A stretch of DNA of 37,404 nucleotides from contig CAZGYE010000015.1 of the NCBI GenBank assembly GCA_964530165.1, positions 1 to 37,404 on the forward strand, in the 5' to 3' direction. A program made the translations under genes and the position numbers. Under the pieces are notes generated by a model. That model had not been told where the DNA came from, did not search any database, and saw only the letters and a program-made list of their open reading frames with translations. This document shows positions 7,403-16,300 of the stretch, in pieces. This DNA is from CAZGYE01 sp964530165 (GTDB taxonomy: Bacteria; Planctomycetota; Planctomycetia; Planctomycetales; Planctomycetaceae). Numbering within the stretch: the first letter of the stretch is position 1; each line of letters begins with the position of its first letter.

Positions 7403-9408
7403 GCACCAGCCTCTTGTCGGGAGTGCCGCTTTTGGCCGTGGGCGCTTCGAACGCCGCGTTGACCACATTCCTGATCTATACGCTGGCGGTGTTCGGTCTG
7501 GCCGTGCTGTCGAACCGGCTGCTGCAGAGCAAGAATTTTCTGAGCGAATACTTCCTCGGCAGCCGGGGATTGGGCGTTTGGGCCTTCGCGTTGACGTTCG
7601 CGGCCACCAGCGCCTCGGGAGGCAGCTTTACCGGCTTTCCGTCGAAGATTTACACGCACGGCTGGATCCTTGGTTTGTGGATCGGCAGCTATATTGTCGT
7701 ACCGATCTGCGGGATGGGTCTGTTGGGCAAGCGGATCAACCAGGTGGCCCGCATCTCCGGCGCGATCACGGTTCCCGACGTCATTCGCGACCGGTTTCGC
7801 AGCGCGCACTTCGGGTTGCTGGCCGTGTCGTTGATCGTGTTCTTCATGTCGTTCAATCTCGTCGCCCAGTTCAAAGCCGGCAGCCTGATTCTCAAGACGC
7901 TCCTGGGTGGGGTCGAGTTGTTCCAGGCATCGGCCGTCTCGCTGAGCAGCTACACGAGCAGCATCGCTTTTCTACGCGGGGTCGATCCGGAATACCTCAT
8001 CTGCCTGTTGACGTTCGGGATTGCGGTTGTCGTCTACACGGCCTACGGCGGCTTCCACGCCGTGGTTTGGACCGACGTGATGCAGGGGATCGTGATGGTG
8101 GTCGGCGTGATGATCATGCTGCCGCTGGCTCTGGTGCTGGTCGGGAGGGAAGCTCCGCCGGGAATGCTCGGTCTGGAACACGCGACCCGCGAAATGGCCG
8201 AAATGACGCCGCCGCAAAGGGGAAAGGCCACGCTCAGCGTTGCCGCTGCCAAGAGCGAGGATCTTGGAATCAGCTCTGGCACGTGGGTCACACTCTCGGA
8301 AGAAGATTCGGAGCAACACGAACCGTTACACGTTACCGAGAAACCGCGACTGTTTCGCGTCATTAGGACGACGGTCATCGAAGCCGGCCAAACCAGCGTC
8401 GGCAACGTCGAGGTGCTGGAAATCACAACGCCGGACGATATCGACAGGATCCTGGGGTCGTCATCGGAAGAAATCAACAGCGAGGTGAAACTGTCTGATC
8501 CACAGGTCGTTGCGTACAAGTACGGTTCCGCTCCGGAGCAGAAGGGAGTCTACGTGACCGGTCCCGGTCCCAGCGAAACGGACCCCGACGGTTTTCTCCC
8601 GTTGAGTCTGGCGATTTCATTCTTCTTCATGTGGGCCATTTCGGGTTCCGGCCAGCCGAGCGGCATGGTTCGGCTGATGGCGTTCAAGAACACGCGAACG
8701 CTGCGGCGGGCCATCTTCACCGTCGCCATTTACTATTCGATGATCTACTTCCCGCTGGTCATCATCTTCTGCTGCGCCCGCGTGTTGATGCCCGGCATGG
8801 ACGCCGAGTCGGACCGCATCATGCCGGCGATGGCCGTGTTTCTCACCGAAAACCTCGGCCTGGGCTGGTTGGCCGGTCTGCTGGTGGCCGCCCCTTTTGC
8901 GGCCGTGATGTCGACGGTCGACAGCTTTCTGCTGATGATCTCCTCGGCCCTGGTTCGCGACATCTACCAGCGCAATATCAACCCGGAAGTCTCCGCAAAA
9001 ACCATCAAAGGGATGAGCTATTTGTTCACGCTGTTGGTGGGTGCCGCCGCGATGCTCGGCGCGCTCAATCCGCCGCAGTTTCTGCAAGACATCATTGTCT
9101 ACACCGGCAGCGGGCTGGCGGCTTGCTTCCTCGGTCCGATGGTCTTCGCCCTGTACTGGCCGCGGGCCAACGCCGCTGGGTGCATGTCCGGCATGATCGC
9201 TGGTTTTGCGGCTCACCTGTCGATGTACTTCGGCGGAATTTTCGCCCACGGCAGTTTCTTCCAGCCGTATCGGCTGTTCGACTTCGATCCGATTGTCGTC
9301 GGCTTGTTTGTGTCGTTCGGGACAGTGTACCTTGTGACCAAATTCACGCCTCCGCCGCCGGAGGACCTGGTGCGAAAGTACTTCTACAAGGAGCATTCAG
9401 ATTTCTGA
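7399..9408 (+). CDS. Sodium:solute symporter (PanF-like, SSS family) with soluble insertion
   Basis: A 669-residue inner-membrane sodium:solute symporter. The family core is clear: SEYFLGSRGLGVWAFALTFAATSASGGSFTGFPSKIY at the sodium-site helix, ITVPDVIRDRF, YTAYGGFHAVVWTDVMQG, then SGSGQPSGMVRLMAF and FAAVMSTVDSFLLMISSALVRDIYQ. The closest named relative by pattern is PanF (sodium/pantothenate), supported by the YhdT-like gene overlapping its start; the actual substrate is not proven. Odd point: between the helix ending near residue 248 and the one starting near 398 lie about 150 hydrophilic residues, whereas typical family members of 480-520 residues have only a short loop. The extra part explains the large size. 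Seventeen bases later the ABC permease gene begins, so all three are likely one operon. Confidence 0.92.
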   Translation: MSTSLLSGVPLLAVGASNAALTTFLIYTLAVFGLAVLSNRLLQSKNFLSEYFLGSRGLGVWAFALTFAATSASGGSFTGFPSKIYTHGWILGLWIGSYIVVPICGMGLLGKRINQVARISGAITVPDVIRDRFRSAHFGLLAVSLIVFFMSFNLVAQFKAGSLILKTLLGGVELFQASAVSLSSYTSSIAFLRGVDPEYLICLLTFGIAVVVYTAYGGFHAVVWTDVMQGIVMVVGVMIMLPLALVLVGREAPPGMLGLEHATREMAEMTPPQRGKATLSVAAAKSEDLGISSGTWVTLSEEDSEQHEPLHVTEKPRLFRVIRTTVIEAGQTSVGNVEVLEITTPDDIDRILGSSSEEINSEVKLSDPQVVAYKYGSAPEQKGVYVTGPGPSETDPDGFLPLSLAISFFFMWAISGSGQPSGMVRLMAFKNTRTLRRAIFTVAIYYSMIYFPLVIIFCCARVLMPGMDAESDRIMPAMAVFLTENLGLGWLAGLLVAAPFAAVMSTVDSFLLMISSALVRDIYQRNINPEVSAKTIKGMSYLFTLLVGAAAMLGALNPPQFLQDIIVYTGSGLAACFLGPMVFALYWPRANAAGCMSGMIAGFAAHLSMYFGGIFAHGSFFQPYRLFDFDPIVVGLFVSFGTVYLVTKFTPPPPEDLVRKYFYKEHSDF

Positions 9409-9424
9409 ACACTGGGAAGACCGA

Positions 9425-10249
9425 GTGCTCGCCCGTTTGCGCATCAACTGGACCATTCTGCGAACGTGCATCGAAGAGCGTCTCGTCTACCGGGCCGACT
9501 TCGCGTTCGGCACGCTGATGCGGTTTCTGCCCATTGTGACGCAGATTTTCCTTTGGGGGGCGATTTTCGGCGTCAACACGCAGAATCCTCACCGTGATCT
9601 GAACAACTACACCTATGCCAACATGGTTGCTTACTACCTGCTGGCAATGATCTCGCGGGCGTTTTCCAGCATGCCCGGCCTGGCCAGCGGCATGTCCCGT
9701 GACGTCCGCGACGGCACGGTCAAGAAATACCTGACCCAACCGATCGACATGCTGGGCTACCTGTTCTGGTACCGGATCGCTCACAAGCTGGTCTATTACT
9801 TCGTGGCAGCGGGACCGTTTGTGCTGGTGTTTTACCTCTGCCGCGATTACTTCCCCGGCTGGCCCAAGTGGCCGATCATTGCAGCCTGGGTGATCTCGTT
9901 GTTCTTGGCATTTCTGGTGGGGTTTCTGCTGGAGACGCTAATCGGTCTGTTGTCGTTCTGGTTTCTCGAGGTCAGCTCGTTGGTGTTCGTTTACATGATG
10001 ATCAACTTCTTCCTCTCCGGCCACATGATCCCGCTGGACTTTTTTCCCTCTCCGCTCTCGGACTGGATACAGTGTTTGCCGTTTAAGTACCTCGCCTACT
10101 TCCCGGCAGCCGTCATGCTGGGAAAGGTCCCCCCCGCTCAACTCTGGACGGAACTGCTCGTGGAAGGCTGTTGGGTGGTGGTGCTGTTGGCGGCCAATCG
10201 AATCGCTTTTGCTCGCGGCGTGCGCCGGTACGGCGCCTTTGGCGGCTGA
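9425..10249 (+). CDS. ABC-2 type (DUF990-like) transporter permease
   Basis: 274 residues with about six membrane segments. The pattern fits the ABC-2 family permeases formerly called DUF990: an N-terminal LRINWTILRTCIEERLVYRADFAFGTLMRFLPI, RDVRDGTVKKYLTQPID after the second segment, and a C-terminal LPFKYLAYFPAAVMLG with ARGVRRYGAFGG. Such proteins normally work with an ATP-binding subunit and often a second permease, exporting unknown substrates. Neither partner is in this window; only the symporter pair precedes it. GTG start at 9425 with a GGGAAG-type binding site and a 16-base gap after the symporter stop. The frame ends before a dispersed repeat. Confidence 0.88.
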   Translation: MLARLRINWTILRTCIEERLVYRADFAFGTLMRFLPIVTQIFLWGAIFGVNTQNPHRDLNNYTYANMVAYYLLAMISRAFSSMPGLASGMSRDVRDGTVKKYLTQPIDMLGYLFWYRIAHKLVYYFVAAGPFVLVFYLCRDYFPGWPKWPIIAAWVISLFLAFLVGFLLETLIGLLSFWFLEVSSLVFVYMMINFFLSGHMIPLDFFPSPLSDWIQCLPFKYLAYFPAAVMLGKVPPAQLWTELLVEGCWVVVLLAANRIAFARGVRRYGAFGG

Positions 10250-10311
10250 GAAGCCACGCTGGAAACAATCCCGTGTTGGGAAATCCGGTCACTTTTTCAC
10301 AATGGCGAAGT

Positions 10312-10386
10312 GTGGCACGCTCAGACCACAGGGATGGGCGTGGCGTAGGTCGTGACCACGCCATTGCTTGCGTCAGGGCGCGCCAC
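10312..10386. repeat. Dispersed hairpin repeat, copy 2 (GTGGCACGC family)
   Basis: Outer arms 10312-10320 (GTGGCACGC) and 10378-10386 pair with one mismatch; inner arms GGCGTGG (10337-10343) and CCACGCC (10356-10362) pair exactly. The core 10329-10379 is nearly the same as 5879-5929. It follows the transporter operon and could serve as its transcript end. Confidence 0.7.
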
Positions 10387-10458
10387 CCGGGACGACTGCA
10401 CTTGGAAGCGTAATAGACAGGCGGTAGTCTTGAACTCTAGGGCTGCATCGGTCATCTT

Positions 10459-10487
10459 AGAAGGAGGTGAACATCATGGAGTTTTGA
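10459..10487 (+). promoter_or_regulatory. Very strong ribosome binding site before a 3-codon mini-ORF
   Basis: AGAAGGAGGTGA at 10459-10470 is an almost full anti-16S match, followed five bases later by ATG GAG TTT TGA (10476-10487). The PQQ-like gene starts 26 bases downstream with its own GAAGGAAAG site. This looks like a minimal leader ORF or a displaced binding site; function unknown. Confidence 0.45.
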
Positions 10488-10513
10488 GTCGATCTCTTGA
10501 AGGAAAGTTGCCC

Positions 10514-11779
10514 ATGTTGCGGAGATTGTTGGGAGGAACATCTCTCATGCCGGCGGTTGTGCTGTTGCTGTGGGGATGCTGTGCTGATTCGGCGCAAGCC
10601 GAGAATTGGCCGCGGTTTCGCGGCGAGAACGGCACCGGCGTCAGCGCTCAGAAGGGATTTCCGACGACGTGGAGCCCCGGCGACTACGCGTGGATCGTTG
10701 AACTGCCCGGTTTGGGACATTCCTCGCCGTCCATTTGGGGCGAGAAGCTGTTCATTACTTCGGCGGTGGACGAGGGCGCACTGCGGTATTTGTTCTGTCT
10801 GAATGCCGTCACGGGCAAGCAGATCTGGTCTCGCGTCATCGGCATGAGCCGGAGTCACAAGCACCCCAGGAACAGTTGGGCCTCCAGCACGCCGACCGTC
10901 GACGGCGAACGGGTCTACGTCACATTTGCCGACAGAGAGAATTACAATCTGGCGGTCTACGACTTCGCCGGCGAGTTGCTGTGGCGGCGAAGCCTCGGCC
11001 CGTTCGAGAGCCAGCACGGACTGGGGGTCTCCCCGATCATTTTTAAAGAGATGGTCATCGTTGCCAACGACCAGGACGGCCCGAGCTGGGTCGTCGCCTT
11101 CGACCGTCGCAGCGGCAAGACCGTTTGGACCTCTCGGCGGAGCATCGATCGCGCGTCGTACGCAACGCCTTTCCTTCTTCGACCCGATAGTGAACGTCCT
11201 CAATTGATCGTCCTGTCGAGCGCCATGGGGATCACCAGCCTCGACCCGTTCACGGGGAAACTGAATTGGAAGTCGGGCCAGTTTGACTTCCGGACGGTTG
11301 CCTCGCCGGTGTTCGCAGGCGGATTGGTCATTGGGTCGTGCGGCGGCGGCGGTGTCGGCAAGCTGATGGTCGGCGTCGATCCGTCGGGCAAGGGAGACGT
11401 TTCCAAAACACACATTCAGTACCGTCGCGATCGAGTTCTTCCGTACGTTCCCACGCCAATTGTGTATAATGGTTGCCTGTTCCTGTGGAACGACAACGGC
11501 GTCGTGAATTGTGTGGACACAGAGACCAAAGCGAATCTCTGGACGGAGCGGGTCGGCGGGAACTTTAGCGGCTCGCCGGTTTGCATCGACGCGAAGCTGT
11601 ATTGCATCAGTGACGAGGGTGACGTGGTCGTTGTGGCTGCCTCGCCCGACTACAAACTGTTCGGCAAAACCTCGCTGGAAGATTTGAGCCGTGCCACCCC
11701 CGCGGTGGCGCACGGCCGGTTATATTTACGTACGTACCATCGTTTGGCGTGTTTGGAGGCCAAAGGGCCGGAGAAATAA
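10514..11779 (+). CDS. Secreted PQQ-binding-like beta-propeller protein
   Basis: 421 residues from ATG 10514, preceded by GAAGGAAAG at six bases. The signal peptide (MLRRLLGGTSLMPAVVLLLWGCCADSAQA) is followed by a likely AQA cleavage site and the mature start ENWPRFRGENGTG, the typical opening of planctomycete outer-membrane-protein-assembly BamB-like/PQQ-type propellers. Blade motifs recur: LNAVTGKQIWSRV, VYDFAGELLWRRSL, FDRRSGKTVWTSRR, LDPFTGKLNWKSG, VDTETKANLWTERV. No quinone ligand set or enzyme partner is visible, so a structural or sensing role is as likely as a dehydrogenase. The upstream in-frame extension to 10352 runs through a repeat and is not used. It is probably exported to the periplasm. 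Confidence 0.92.
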   Translation: MLRRLLGGTSLMPAVVLLLWGCCADSAQAENWPRFRGENGTGVSAQKGFPTTWSPGDYAWIVELPGLGHSSPSIWGEKLFITSAVDEGALRYLFCLNAVTGKQIWSRVIGMSRSHKHPRNSWASSTPTVDGERVYVTFADRENYNLAVYDFAGELLWRRSLGPFESQHGLGVSPIIFKEMVIVANDQDGPSWVVAFDRRSGKTVWTSRRSIDRASYATPFLLRPDSERPQLIVLSSAMGITSLDPFTGKLNWKSGQFDFRTVASPVFAGGLVIGSCGGGGVGKLMVGVDPSGKGDVSKTHIQYRRDRVLPYVPTPIVYNGCLFLWNDNGVVNCVDTETKANLWTERVGGNFSGSPVCIDAKLYCISDEGDVVVVAASPDYKLFGKTSLEDLSRATPAVAHGRLYLRTYHRLACLEAKGPEK

Positions 11780-11893
11780 TCGATCGACGGTAGTTTTGTT
11801 CGGCTGACCTTCATTGCAGCCGTTTCAATCGAATTTTGTTTCAATTTTGTCCCTGTTCGTTCGGGCGCCGAATGGGAGCTCGAGGGAAGAATC

Positions 11894-12322
11894 ATGCCAG
11901 CTTGGACCGGAGGAGCCTGTCCTCAATGTGGCGAGTACATGCCTGAGAAACTTGTTCATTGCCAAAACTGTCGGGCTCTACTGAATCCGGACCTCGAACC
12001 CGACAGCGTCGAGGTTCCCGGATTTATTCCGTTGCAGGAGATCGCAACCATGGTCGAAGTCGAACTGGCTGGCTACTACGTCGGTTGTCCCAAGTGCGAT
12101 CGAGAACTGCGCATCAACCGCAAGTATGAAGGCGAACGGGTGCGGTGCAATTTCTGTAGCGGACAATTCGTGCTCGACACGCAGAGTCCGAAAACCAAGA
12201 TCAACGCATTTTACACGCCCTGCCCGCATTGCTCCGACGAGCTGCGAGCCGCCATGAAGTACATCGGTACAAAAGTCGCCTGCAAACACTGTGGCGGTAA
12301 GATTCACATCGTTGGCCAATAG
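11894..12322 (+). CDS. Triple zinc-ribbon protein (142 aa)
   Basis: A small cytosolic protein of three zinc ribbons, each two CxxC knuckles: CPQC (9-12) with CQNC, CPKC near 64 with CNFC, CPHC near 114 with CKHC. The second and third resemble the MJ0042-like ribbons that planctomycetes place at the start of many unknown proteins (GxxVRCNFCSGQF, GTKVACKHCGGKI). No enzymatic domain is attached, which leaves nucleic-acid or protein binding as a guess. It lies between the propeller gene and the protease gene on the same strand, 34 bases from the latter. The ATG follows GAGGGAAGAATC, a fair binding site. Confidence 0.85.
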   Translation: MPAWTGGACPQCGEYMPEKLVHCQNCRALLNPDLEPDSVEVPGFIPLQEIATMVEVELAGYYVGCPKCDRELRINRKYEGERVRCNFCSGQFVLDTQSPKTKINAFYTPCPHCSDELRAAMKYIGTKVACKHCGGKIHIVGQ

Positions 12323-12356
12323 ACTCCAACAAGGTCAAAAATTTTCTGAATGACCG

Positions 12357-13343
12357 GTGAAGCAAACTGACACAAACTTTCGACTGATGTTGGCATCGTG
12401 TTGCCTCATGTTCTCAGCGGCGGTGGTTGAAGCCGCTGAGGTCCAAGTGAAACAGGCGACCCTCTACGATCGCCTCAAGCAGGCGTCCGTGGAGGTGTTG
12501 GTGCATCGTCGATTGGGCGGCTCAGGCTGCATTGTCGGCTCTGACGGCGTGGTGTTGACTGCCGCACATGTCCTTGCACATTCAAAGCAGAACGTCGAAG
12601 TGCTGACACCAACCGGTTGCCGGTTGCCTGCCAGCTTAATTGCCATTGATGAAGGCCATGACCTGGCGTTGCTGCAACTGCCGCGTCAGAGCGGCGGCTA
12701 TCCAGCGCTTGCGCTGGCAAAGGAGATGCCGGCAGCCGGTGAGCGAATTCATCTTTTCGGCGCACCTCTTTTTCGCCATGCCGTGATGCTTCAGGGCAGC
12801 GTCGCCAGAAACGGAACAACGTTCGAGTATGTCGAAGGACACTACATCGAAGTGGTCCACGTCTGTGGGGCGACGGCCAAGGGCGTTTCCGGGGGACCCT
12901 GGGTCAACGCCCGGGGTGAAGTTGTTGCCGTTCAATCGTCGATGATGTCACTGGGCAACGCCGTGCAGGGAATCGCCTTTGTCGCGCCGATAGATGCCAT
13001 TCGTCATCTGCTCGCGACGAAACAATCGCCGGCGGTCACGACGCTGGGCACGGGCGTTGAAGAACTTTGGGAGCAACCGCCGGAGTTTCTCAAGGCAGTG
13101 GATCGGAACGCGGAGGGACTTGTTCTACGGCAGGTGAAGAAGCAAGGTCCCGCGGCCAAGAGCAGAATCGGAGAGGGTGAAATCATAACTGCGATCGACG
13201 GCAAGCCCGTCCACCTGCGAGATGAGCTGCTGCGAGCCGTCCGGAACAAGAAGGTGGGCGAAAAAGTGACGCTGACCGTGCTGAACGCCCACGGCGAGAA
13301 CCAGCGACAAGTTGAGGTTCGTTTGGACCGGATTGATCGCTGA
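12357..13343 (+). CDS. Secreted trypsin-like serine protease with PDZ domain (HtrA-like)
   Basis: 328 residues from GTG 12357. The protease domain shows the full catalytic set: His71 in VVLTAAHVLA, Asp102 in DEGHDLALLQL and Ser178 in AKGVSGGPWV, in the order of HtrA/DegP-type S1C proteases. Residues about 245-322 form a PDZ-like domain (GLVLRQVKKQGPAAKSRIGEGEIITAIDGKPV, then VGEKVTLTVL). One PDZ rather than DegP's two. An N-terminal hydrophobic stretch ending EAAE suggests a signal peptide, so the site of action is the periplasm or envelope. The N-terminus is not certain: GTG 12357 has no clear ribosome site, and ATG 12387 would give a shorter signal peptide. It ends 16 bases before the convergent FAD oxidoreductase stop. 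Confidence 0.9.
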   Translation: MKQTDTNFRLMLASCCLMFSAAVVEAAEVQVKQATLYDRLKQASVEVLVHRRLGGSGCIVGSDGVVLTAAHVLAHSKQNVEVLTPTGCRLPASLIAIDEGHDLALLQLPRQSGGYPALALAKEMPAAGERIHLFGAPLFRHAVMLQGSVARNGTTFEYVEGHYIEVVHVCGATAKGVSGGPWVNARGEVVAVQSSMMSLGNAVQGIAFVAPIDAIRHLLATKQSPAVTTLGTGVEELWEQPPEFLKAVDRNAEGLVLRQVKKQGPAAKSRIGEGEIITAIDGKPVHLRDELLRAVRNKKVGEKVTLTVLNAHGENQRQVEVRLDRIDR

Positions 13344-13359
13344 GTGCTTACGACTCTCC

Positions 13360-16300
13360 TCAATGATCCGCTTTGCCGCGGATTAGATCAAAGAATGTCT
13401 GGCCTGGTTTTGTGAGAGCAACGCCGGGACGGAGTTCGATCACGCGTTTTCTCATAAGTTGCGGATCATCGGTCAATGCGTAGTCTACTCCGAACCCAAG
13501 GTATCGATCCGGTTTGACGCCGGGCTTGAGATTCCCTGCGGAGGTGCGCACCATGATCCCGTATTGATGACAAATCGCCACCTTCTTCTTGGTCAACCCT
13601 TTGGTACAAAAGGCGTCAATTCCTGCAGCTGACAGTCTCTTCATCAGTGCATGATACAGTTCGTGTTGCTTTTCAGTAGAATACCACTTCCATTTTCCGT
13701 TGACCTCTCTACGGCCGAGCGTGTTGTCGGCATACTCCAGGCAGACGTCTGGCTCTGCACGATGAACCTTCTGCAGGTATTCCATCTGGGACGCCATGAC
13801 CATGCACTCTTTTTGAATCTTGTGCTTCCGAATGAATTCGATGACCTTCACTACCGGAACGTTTTTCACATCAAGGCCGAGGTTTATTTTGCCCTTTGTG
13901 ACCGTGACCAGATCGTCTGCGAAGACGATTTTCACACCTTCCCACCTCTTGCCGCCAACGGTCGCAGAGTATCGTATTCTGCTCACCTGCTCTGACGAAA
14001 GTGCATTGACCGCGATGTTCCGGGTTGCTCCAGGCTCTATGTACCTCTTGGGCAAAGAATAATCATGCCAAAGGACAAGCTTTCCGTCTTTTGTGAGGCT
14101 GAGATCGACCTCCACAGCGGTGAGCCCATTCTTGATAGCGAAAAGGACGTTGGGCATCGAATTGTCGGGCGCATGAACCCTGCCGCCAGCACGATGACCA
14201 GAAATAATGAAGGTGCGCTTCAGATACGGCGCCGCGCTCTTTTCGTCATTTTCTGCTGCCGCCGCCCGCACGTCGAAATTGTCGAACCAGCTTGCCATGC
14301 CGCCGCCGTTCAAGACGCCGACGAGCGTGCCTCGCTCCTTTGGATCAACTTGGGCCTTTCGGACCCGCTTCCCATCTAGGTAATACTCAGCCTGCGAGCC
14401 ACGGCACCGAACTCGCAGGGTGAAACCACGCTTGAGCGTCCGCTGCACCCGCGACACCTTTGTCACGTGGCGGCCGGCCTGTAGACGATCCCAGCGAATC
14501 CGGACGGCGTCCCGCTCGGCGGTCAGCAGGAAGCGGCTCAAATTGGCCGCATCCCGGCCGCGAAACACCAGCCCGGCCGACGCATCCTTCAGGCTCTGTT
14601 CCAAGAAGACGTCGCACGACACATCCACGTCAGCTCGTCCGGCATCCACGAGCAGATACCGCGTCGCGTCCACCTCTTGGACGCGGACTTTGCCGCCGGA
14701 AACGATCCAGGTCCCCGTTTCTTGATACGGCCGGCCGGTCTCGTCCCGAACCAGTCGCCCGTCGGATCGATTGAACGTGTCGTGGGCCAGAATCGTTCGG
14801 TAGTCGACGGGAATGGGACCGCCACGCCGCTTGCCGGCAAACAGGACGTTGAACAGATGCGTCTGCAGTTCACTGAAACGGATCGGCTCTTCGGGTTGAA
14901 ACATCCGATCCGGACCACCTTGCAGATACCCGCGCTTCTGCCATGCCGCGAGCAGTCCAGCCAGCCGGGGAAAGTCAGCCATGCCCACGTCCTGGAAAAC
15001 AGGCGGCTCGATGTCGGCCGGCTCGATGCCCGCTGCGGCGCTGACGGCGAGGATGCAGGCCTGCCGCGTCGCCGGTTGCGGGCCGTCGCCGCCCAGCAGT
15101 TTCAACGCTCGCTCGAGTTGGGCCTCGGGAATGGGTTCGGTCGTCTGTTCCTGAAACAGCCGCTTCAGAGACCGCTTCACCTCGGCTGCGGTCACCCGCA
15201 TCTCCGACTGGTAAACTCCGTTGTCGTTGCGCAGCGGTACACCGCGGCAACCCAGCATCTGGGCGATCACCTGATGCCCCGTGCCCGGTAGCGTGTCCTC
15301 GAAGTAGACCAGCGATTGGCCATGCAGGTCCAGCAGTGTCAGTTGCACGCGGTCGACATCAACCTTGTGGACCGGGACGCCGTCACACAGGGCATGATAG
15401 GCGGCAACGGCGCAGGCATGGCCTTGGACGATGCGGCCGGTTTCCATTCTGGGAAACGCGGCATACGCCTGATGCGTGTACGCTCCGGCCGCAGCGACCA
15501 GTAGGCCCGTTGCTTCGCTTGGGCGGGGAACGAACACGTCGAACGGTAGACACGGGGCCCCGAATTTGGGATGACCGGCCAGCCGCAGAAGCTGCATGCC
15601 CTCCGGACCGCTGCCGGGCACCGTCTCCCGATGGACTCCATGGATGTCGATCACCATGGCGTTGAAGTAAACGCTCCGCGGGTGCCAGAACGTCTTCTGC
15701 ACGTATTCCGGCCGGCCTTGATCCTCCATCAGCTTGCCACCGACGACGTGGTCGTTCACCATCCGCCGGCCTTCGCGCATGTAGATCAGCGAAGGCAAAG
15801 GGGCGTCGCCGGCGTTTGTGGCCGTGCCGAAGTCGCTCAGACGGTACTTGGGCTCCAGCCCTTCGTAAAAGTCGTGGCGGCAGAGACCGAATTGTTTCAG
15901 CCCCAATACGTGCTGCACGTAGTACAGGCCACGAATCGTCCGGGCCAGATGCTCCCGCTCGTTGGCCTCGCGGTCGGCAATCTCGAGAGACTCCAGCACG
16001 TGCCGGCCGTCGGGCAGCCGCCAGCCTTCCACCGTCGACAGATACCGGTCGCAGTTCCAACGCCGGTGTCCGTCGCCGAGGTAAACGCCATAGATCCTTT
16101 CCTTCCGCAGCCAGGCGAAATCTTTTGCGTCGTAGCCGCGCGGCGGGCGGACCAGTATCCAGGGGCTCTCTTCGTCCCCTTCTCCGTAGTCTTCGAGCGT
16201 CACGGTGCCATTCCACGCCATGGTGGCCGGTGTGTCATCCGCCCGGCCGGTGGACGCCTCCAAGAGCGGCCCGCCAGCCGAGATCATGCCGCCCAGATCG

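Noticed and set aside
10457..11713. Minus-strand frame of 418 codons opposite the PQQ-like gene
   Set aside because: Antisense shadow with no recognisable motif.
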